DNA of 11,868 bases from an uncultured Pseudomonadales bacterium (lineage in GTDB: Bacteria > Pseudomonadota > Gammaproteobacteria > Pseudomonadales > Porticoccaceae): the NCBI GenBank assembly GCA_905478725.1, contig CAJQJT010000064.1, positions 1-11,868 on the forward strand, read 5' to 3'. This document shows positions 7,257-11,868 of the stretch, in pieces. Below the pieces are notes generated by a model. The model made no database searches. It was not told where the DNA came from and saw only the letters and a program-made list of their open reading frames with translations. The number at the start of each line of letters is the position of its first letter. Within the stretch, counting starts at the first letter, position 1. Made by a program: the position numbers and the translations under genes.

Positions 7257-8336
7257 CTAATCAAAAAGATCTAGCTGCAGTGCGCGTCCGGGTTCCCCAG
7301 CATCAATAAATCGAACGCCTAAACCCATCAGCCGCACCGGCCGAGCGCCGCGCTGCCAGGCCTCATCAAATAGGGTTTCAAAGCTCTCTAAAGGTAACCG
7401 ATCGGTGGCCGCACGCTCTAAGGTAGTGCTGGTAAAGTCATTAAACTTAATCTTCAGAAACTGCTTGGTCACTATATAATCGCTGTCCACTTGACGCAGA
7501 CGACTGCGCAACTCTAGCAACAGTTCAGGTAACTTCAATATACAGGCAGACTGGTCCGCTAGGTCCCCAGAGTAGGTTCGCTCAACACTAAGAGACTTGC
7601 GCCTGCTGTTGGCGTTCACTGGCCGATTGTCTATACCGCGACAAAGATCGTGAAGGCGCTTGCCAAACACGCCAAATTTATCCACTAAGTCCAATAATTC
7701 AAAGGCCTGTAAATCACCACAGGTTTTAACCCCGAGGCGCGACAATTTTTCATTGGTGACTTTGCCGACGCCATTAATACGCTTAACCTCGAGCTGCTGT
7801 ACAAACGCAGCAATATTTTGCGGCGTAATCACGTATTGACCATCAGGTTTATTTAGATCACTGGCAACTTTGGCGAGAAATTTATTCGATGCAACCCCGG
7901 CGGATGCTGTGACGCCCACTTCTTCAGCGATGGCTCGACGAATTTCCTCCGCAATGAGGGTGGCGCTGCCACTGCACTGGGTGCAATCGGTGACATCTAA
8001 AAAGGCTTCGTCCAATGAGAGGGGTTCGACTTTGTCAGTGTAGCGATAGAAGATCTGACGGATTTTCATCGATGCTTCGCGGTACTTGGCCATGGTGCCA
8101 GGAACCACTACCAGATCGGGACAGAGCTTTAGAGCCTGCCCCGTAGGCATGGCTGATCTAACGCCATATTCCCGAGCTTTGTAGTTGCAGGTAGCAACCA
8201 CACCGCGGCGGTCTGACTTGCCGCCGACAGCAATCGGGTAGTTTTGTAGGGAGGGGTCGTCACGCATCTCCACCGCGGCGTAAAAACAGTCGCAATCACA
8301 GTGAATGATTTTTCTTGTTGCGCTAGCCGGGTCCAT
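7257..8336 (-). CDS. dinB: DNA polymerase IV (Y-family translesion polymerase)
   Basis: Pol IV is an error-prone polymerase that bypasses lesions such as N2-dG adducts during the SOS response. The product has 359 residues from ATG 8336. The palm motif KIIHCDCDCFYAAVEMRD holds metal-binding Asp14, and the second acidic pair is Asp109-Glu110 in SLDEAFLDVTD. Tyr19 occupies the steric-gate position (Phe13 in E. coli). Finger-domain landmarks are VVATCNYKAREYGVRSAMP and ASNKFLAKVASDLNKPDG, followed by the helix-hairpin-helix INGVGKV. The C-terminus ends QLDLFD, a classic beta-clamp-binding motif. An upstream ATG at 8351 would add five residues, but GGAAGG (8344-8349) is placed seven bases before ATG 8336, and E. 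coli DinB begins close to KIIH, so the shorter form is preferred. A LexA box and -10 lie about 180 bp upstream. Confidence 0.96.
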   Translation of the reverse strand: MDPASATRKIIHCDCDCFYAAVEMRDDPSLQNYPIAVGGKSDRRGVVATCNYKAREYGVRSAMPTGQALKLCPDLVVVPGTMAKYREASMKIRQIFYRYTDKVEPLSLDEAFLDVTDCTQCSGSATLIAEEIRRAIAEEVGVTASAGVASNKFLAKVASDLNKPDGQYVITPQNIAAFVQQLEVKRINGVGKVTNEKLSRLGVKTCGDLQAFELLDLVDKFGVFGKRLHDLCRGIDNRPVNANSRRKSLSVERTYSGDLADQSACILKLPELLLELRSRLRQVDSDYIVTKQFLKIKFNDFTSTTLERAATDRLPLESFETLFDEAWQRGARPVRLMGLGVRFIDAGEPGRALQLDLFD

Positions 8337-8352
8337 TGAGACGCCTTCCATG

Positions 8353-8442
8353 AAAGCACTGCTGGTAAAAGCTTTGTACTAAAAAGCTTTTTGTTTAAGA
8401 GCTTTGTGTTTAAGAACTTTGTGTTTAAAAGCCTTGCACTAA
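8353..8442. repeat. Six degenerate 15-bp tandem repeats in the dinB leader
   Basis: Units on the plus strand start at 8353, 8368, 8383, 8398, 8413 and 8428. Examples are AAAGCTTTGTACTAA, AGAGCTTTGTGTTTA and AGAACTTTGTGTTTA. A, A/G, A, G, C at positions 1-5 and T at position 8 are nearly constant. The two central units at 8398 and 8413 differ at one base. The array lies between the dinB promoter and its start codon. The plus-strand frame spells a pentad like KALxx but is broken by stops, so it is probably not coding. Confidence 0.85.
8367..8391. repeat. Inverted repeat within the dinB leader array
   Basis: Arms AAAAGCTTT (8367-8375) and AAAGCTTTT (8383-8391) are perfect reverse complements with a seven-base spacer. 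As RNA this would give a nine-base-pair, A/U-rich hairpin (two G-C pairs) near the 3' end of the dinB leader. It arises from the palindromic AAGCTT in adjacent repeat units and is too weak for a confident terminator call. Confidence 0.45.
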
Positions 8443-8506
8443 AGCGTCATTGAGACAGATGCCAAGACGGTTAGGATACTAGATGCGGATGCAGGAACCA
8501 ACCGAG

Positions 8507-8526
8507 CACTGGCATTATATCCAGTA
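8507..8526 (-). promoter_or_regulatory. LexA (SOS) box upstream of dinB
   Basis: On the minus strand TACTGGATATAATGCCAGTG matches the gammaproteobacterial LexA consensus at 14 of 20 positions, including the complete CTG-N10-CAG core (8509-8524) and flanking TA at the left end. LexA bound here would cover the -10 element and repress dinB until DNA damage. Control of dinB by LexA is established in E. coli and Pseudomonas; here it is inferred from the site. Confidence 0.8.
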
Positions 8527-8542
8527 CTCGACTATTTAGGTA
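8514..8542 (-). promoter_or_regulatory. dinB promoter with consensus -10 inside the LexA box
   Basis: A perfect TATAAT lies at 8514-8519 on the minus strand. The hexamer 17 bases upstream, TACCTA (8537-8542), is a poor -35. Transcription would start near 8507, giving a leader of about 170 nt that contains the 15-bp repeat array. The promoter sits within 50 bp of the 3' end of the RND gene, with no terminator between them. Confidence 0.6.
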
Positions 8543-8555
8543 GATAGTTAAAAAG

Positions 8556-11500
8556 TTAGGCGGCGTCGCTATCAAACTCATTGCTGCCCACACGAACACC
8601 AAAGCGCTTGGAAATAATTTCCGGAAGCAACAACATTGCTGGGGTTAACAGTAACGTCAAAATAGTGGAGAGTAGTAAGCCGTTAACGATGGCACTGGCT
8701 AGCGGCTGCCACCATGTAGAGACCATGCCACCAGCTTCGAAGCTGCGATTAATGATGTCGACACTGTAACCATTGGCTAGAGGTAGTAAGCCAACCACAG
8801 TCGTAATAGTGGTTAACATCACCGGACGAAAGCGCGACTTAGCCGCAGAGAACACCGCCTCTGCTGCACTCAAGCTGGTATTGCTGCGACGTAAAAAGTT
8901 GTAACTGTCGATCAAGACAATATTATTGTTCACCACAATACCCGCCAGCGCGACTATGCCTACGCCAGTTAGAATGGTGCTAAAGATCGCCTGAGAAATC
9001 AGCAAGCCCAGCATGACACCCGCCGTAGACATCACCACTGAAAACAGAATTAGGAATGCCTGATAGAAGCTATTGAACTGCATTACCAGCATAATTAACA
9101 TCAGTGACATGGCCAGAGAGAACGCAACACTGAGGAACGCAGCTGAATCAGCCTGCTCTTCATTGGCGCCACGGAAGACCACTTTGATTGACTCATCTAT
9201 ATCCTGGGTGTCCAACCAGGCCGCTATAGCAGTGGTCTGATTATTCGATAGATAGCCATCTTCGGTATTGGCCAAAATAAAGACTGTCTCAAGCATATTA
9301 ATACGCTGAATGGCATCTACGCGAGGCTTGGCGACACGCTGACTAAAGCTGCTGATCGGCACCGGCCCAGCTTGAGTGTTTACGCGTAACTCATCCAGGG
9401 CGGCTAACTGGCGATTCTTCTCCGGATAGCGCAGGCGAATCTCAACTTCATCATCGGCATCGTCTGGACGGAACTCACCCAGCCTTACGCCATTGGTTAC
9501 CATTTGCACCATCTGGCCAATATTGGCTACATTGACTCCGAGCATCGCGGCATGGGGCCGATCGACGACCATTTCCCACTGAATACCCGCCAGGGGAAGC
9601 GTATCTTCGATATCACGAAGGCCGTCGACATTGGACTCTATCCAATCGCGAATCTCCGCGGTGGTCTTATACATCAAGTCGCGATCAGTAGAGGAAATCT
9701 GGATTTGAATATCCTTGCCCACCGGCGGCCCAGCTTCGACTTCCTTACCGGTGACATAGATTCCCGGCATATTGGCAGTGCTCCGACGAATTTCGGCAAA
9801 AATCTCAAGGCTGCCCCGCTCGCGCTGCCCACGGGGATAGAGCTCCACCAAAAACGAACTGATCTTGTCGCGACTAGAATCTCGCTCAAGAGTTAGTGAG
9901 TTACCCTCACTGAAGCCATAAAGCTGCTGGATGCCTGGAATGGTGTTGATACGCTGTTCGACTTCAGCGGTAATTTTGCGTTGTTCCTCGATAGAAAGGT
10001 TGCCTTGAGCACGCACATTAACCACGCCGTAACGATTTTCGATATCCGCAAAAAATGCCTGACCGGCACCAAATTTGCCATAACCCCAGAATATCGACAA
10101 CAGGAAGAATAGTGCGACTACAGAGGATATAGTCGGGCGCGCAATAATCGGCTTCAGCAGCCTCAAATAGAAATTCAATAGCGGTTGAAAGAGATTTTTT
10201 GCCGACTCTTCAGAGCCATGATCCTCAGGAAGTTCTTTAGACTTACCACGGCGACGTGAAATCACTATGCCCAGGGTCGGCGCAAAAATCAGTGCGTAGG
10301 TCAGGGACCAGCCCAGCACGGCAAATACAGTAATTGGCAAATAAGACATAAATTCGCCAGCGACACCAGGCCAGAACAGCAGCGGTAAAAAAGCAGCAAG
10401 CGTCGTGCCGGTGGAGGCAATAACCGGAATCGCCATGCGTTTTACAGCAACCAAATATGCTTCTCGATTGGACAGGCCTTCCGAGGCACGGGTGTTGGCG
10501 AACTCCACCACCACGATGGCGCCATCAATCAGCATTCCCAATGACAACAGCAAGCCGAACATCACCATGAAGTTAAAGCTAAAGCCGAGAAGATAGATCA
10601 CTATCATCGACCCAAGCAGACAGAATGGGATACCAAAGCCGACCAATAATCCAGAGCGTACACCCAGGGTTGCGACGACCAATACCAGCACCAGGGACAT
10701 AGCAGTGAGGATATTACCCTGCAGTTCACTGACCATAGACTGAGCGTATTCAGAGCTATCAAAGATGTAATCAATAATAATATTTTGCGAAAACTGCCTT
10801 TCGTAACTGGCAACAGCGGCACGTACGGATGCCACAGTTTGAATCGCATTGGCGTTAAGGCGCTTGCGCACATCAATGGCGATCGTTTTCTGGCCATTAA
10901 TCGTGCTGAAACCATCGGCATCTTTAAAGGTACGACGTATATCGGCGACATCACCGAGGGTGATAACACCGTCGGCAGTAAAGCGAATAGGAAGGTTGCG
11001 AATATCCTCTGTGGTTTCGATCAGGGCTGGCACCTTGATACCAAACCGACCCCGGGCTGTATCTATTTCACCGGCGGGGATTAGCAGATTATTGGCGCGT
11101 ACAGAGCGCAGCATTTCATCCGCAGTGATGTTGTATTGCTCGAGTTGATAGGGGTCTAATACAGCTTCAACCACCTCATCGCGATGGCCGGAAATATCCG
11201 CTTTTAAAACATCGGGCAGCATTTCGAGTTTGCGCTGAAAGAACTTGGCGGTTCGGTAAAGCTCTCGTTCAGAGACGTCTTCCCCGGAGAAGGTAATCAC
11301 CACGGTGGGTTCAGGACTGGGGCTCAGCTCGTTGACAATAGGCTCTTTGGTCTCCTGAGGAAACTCTGCCTTGGCACGATCAACCGATTCACGCACCTCG
11401 GAGACAACTTTGTCTATATCTTCACTGATATCGAATTCCGCCATAATATAAATGGCGCCCTCTCGGGCAACGGCATTGATCTCTTCAAGGCCATCTAGGG

Positions 11501-11717
11501 TTTTGAGTTCTTTTTCTATCGGACGAATCAGCAGACGCGTGCCATCTTCAGGAGAAATGCCATCATGTCTGACCATAATCATAACCAACGGCAGAGTGAC
11601 GTTAGGGTTAACTTCTACTGGCAGGGCAATGCGAGCCATGGTGCCGGCAAACAATACCAGCAGCATTATGGAAAGGGTGGCTCTGGCGTGGTCGACAATC
11701 AGATTAAGAAATTTCAT
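8556..11717 (-). CDS. RND-family efflux transporter, AcrB-type inner-membrane subunit
   Basis: This 1053-residue protein has the RND architecture: a transmembrane helix at about 12-32, a periplasmic porter domain (about 33-335), a block of helices (about 336-490), a second periplasmic domain (about 555-858) and a final helix block (about 860-1033). Landmarks include FGLLLSLGMLIDGAIVVVE in TM4 (387-405), GPPVGKDIQI (663-672), GIVVNNNIVLIDSYN in TM10 (926-940) and SRFRPVMLTT (961-970). It should export hydrophobic or amphiphilic compounds using the proton gradient, together with the adaptor encoded just upstream; no outer-membrane channel gene is visible. Of the AcrB proton-relay residues, Asp407 is kept (Asp398), Asp408 is Gly399, Lys940 is Asn930 and Arg971 is Arg964. 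Other relatives also vary here, so the substrate class cannot be named. ATG 11717 has only a weak CAGGA about 12 bases upstream. There are 17 bases after the adaptor stop, so the genes form one operon. Confidence 0.93.
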   Translation of the reverse strand: MKFLNLIVDHARATLSIMLLVLFAGTMARIALPVEVNPNVTLPLVMIMVRHDGISPEDGTRLLIRPIEKELKTLDGLEEINAVAREGAIYIMAEFDISEDIDKVVSEVRESVDRAKAEFPQETKEPIVNELSPSPEPTVVITFSGEDVSERELYRTAKFFQRKLEMLPDVLKADISGHRDEVVEAVLDPYQLEQYNITADEMLRSVRANNLLIPAGEIDTARGRFGIKVPALIETTEDIRNLPIRFTADGVITLGDVADIRRTFKDADGFSTINGQKTIAIDVRKRLNANAIQTVASVRAAVASYERQFSQNIIIDYIFDSSEYAQSMVSELQGNILTAMSLVLVLVVATLGVRSGLLVGFGIPFCLLGSMIVIYLLGFSFNFMVMFGLLLSLGMLIDGAIVVVEFANTRASEGLSNREAYLVAVKRMAIPVIASTGTTLAAFLPLLFWPGVAGEFMSYLPITVFAVLGWSLTYALIFAPTLGIVISRRRGKSKELPEDHGSEESAKNLFQPLLNFYLRLLKPIIARPTISSVVALFFLLSIFWGYGKFGAGQAFFADIENRYGVVNVRAQGNLSIEEQRKITAEVEQRINTIPGIQQLYGFSEGNSLTLERDSSRDKISSFLVELYPRGQRERGSLEIFAEIRRSTANMPGIYVTGKEVEAGPPVGKDIQIQISSTDRDLMYKTTAEIRDWIESNVDGLRDIEDTLPLAGIQWEMVVDRPHAAMLGVNVANIGQMVQMVTNGVRLGEFRPDDADDEVEIRLRYPEKNRQLAALDELRVNTQAGPVPISSFSQRVAKPRVDAIQRINMLETVFILANTEDGYLSNNQTTAIAAWLDTQDIDESIKVVFRGANEEQADSAAFLSVAFSLAMSLMLIMLVMQFNSFYQAFLILFSVVMSTAGVMLGLLISQAIFSTILTGVGIVALAGIVVNNNIVLIDSYNFLRRSNTSLSAAEAVFSAAKSRFRPVMLTTITTVVGLLPLANGYSVDIINRSFEAGGMVSTWWQPLASAIVNGLLLSTILTLLLTPAMLLLPEIISKRFGVRVGSNEFDSDAA

Positions 11718-11734
11718 CGGTTTTGTTATTCCTG

Positions 11735-11868
11735 TTACTGACTGCCAGAGCTATCTAAAGCAGAGCGGTTTAAAGCTGTGCTACTTGGAGAAGAGCCATT
11801 TGGAGAAGAGCTGGCTTCATAGGAAACAGAAACCTTTTCAGCTTCAGTGACATAATTTTGCCCCACGG
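11735..11868 (-). CDS. RND periplasmic adaptor (membrane fusion protein), C-terminal fragment
   Basis: The frame runs off the window edge; only the last 43 residues and the TAA stop (11735-11737) are present. The visible sequence starts VGQNYVTEAEKVSVSYE, which fits the C-terminal membrane-proximal strand of AcrA/MexA-like adaptors, where GQxYVxEGxxV is common. The gene lies 17 bases upstream of the RND transporter, the usual adaptor position, which supports the call more than the short sequence does. The remaining residues form a Ser/Ala/Pro-rich tail of pentapeptide repeats (ASS, SPNGS, SPSST, ALNRS, ALDSS, GSQ), encoded by a 15-bp tandem array. The tail is probably disordered. Confidence 0.8.
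   Translation of the reverse strand, partial: VGQNYVTEAEKVSVSYEASSSPNGSSPSSTALNRSALDSSGSQ
11747..11821. repeat. Five 15-bp tandem repeats encoding the adaptor's pentapeptide tail
   Basis: Units on the plus strand start at 11747, 11762, 11777, 11792 and 11807. They include AGAGCTATCTAAAGC, AGAGCGGTTTAAAGC and AGAGCCATTTGGAGA. The leading AGAGC is kept in four of five units. Neighbouring pairs are the most alike (units 1-2 and 3-4), as expected from stepwise duplication. The period and leading motif match those of the dinB leader array. Confidence 0.8.

Noticed and set aside
8337..8351. Longer dinB start at ATG 8351
   Set aside because: It lacks a ribosome-binding site, whereas GGAAGG is well placed for ATG 8336, and homologues start close to the KIIH motif.
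8350..8382. Plus-strand mini-ORF MKALLVKALY in the repeat array
   Set aside because: Ten codons derived from the 15-bp repeat itself, antisense to the dinB leader, with no ribosome-binding site.
8353..8442. CRISPR array
   Set aside because: Units are contiguous 15-mers without spacers, and no cas genes are present.
9504..9896. Open frames on the plus strand within the RND gene (also 10405-10596, 10785-11148, 11452-11850)
   Set aside because: They lie antisense to a well-supported 1053-residue transporter and adaptor, have no recognisable domains or ribosome-binding sites, and are explained as shadows of the real frames.

Overview
The window reads as chromosomal DNA of a gammaproteobacterium, by inference a marine or Pseudomonas/Cellvibrio-like one. 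It has dense, compact operons of moderate GC. The order mrdA-mrdB(rodA)-mltB-rlpA-dacA-ybeD-lipB-lipA is the cell-wall/lipoate cluster known from Pseudomonas. No plasmid, phage, insertion sequence, CRISPR array, rRNA or tRNA signal was seen.

Bases 1-6628 (+ strand) hold eight genes with small gaps or overlaps, except for a 118-bp gap before dacA. They are the 3' end of mrdA (PBP2), then rodA, a lytic transglycosylase, the septal lipoprotein rlpA, the D,D-carboxypeptidase dacA, ybeD, lipB and lipA. PBP2 and RodA build the peptidoglycan of the lateral wall. MltB, RlpA and DacA cut or trim it. LipB and LipA make protein-bound lipoate, and YbeD sits between the two sets. An exact 18-bp tandem triplication covers the lipA stop codon.

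Bases 6629-8555 (- strand genes) hold a small basic protein of unknown function with a plausible promoter, and dinB (DNA polymerase IV). dinB has a well-formed LexA (SOS) box that contains a TATAAT -10 element, then a leader of about 170 nt carrying six degenerate 15-bp tandem repeats.

Bases 8556-11868 (- strand) hold an RND efflux pump of the AcrB type and, upstream of it, the 3' end of its periplasmic adaptor gene. The adaptor's C-terminal tail is a pentapeptide repeat encoded by another 15-bp tandem array, which resembles the dinB leader array.

Most of the window is well-known housekeeping and stress biology. I found no convincing evidence for a wholly new system. The points that most deserve a second look are the three short tandem arrays (two apparently related), the SOS-type control of dinB behind a repeat-rich leader, the uncharacterised small basic protein, and the altered proton-relay residues of the RND pump.
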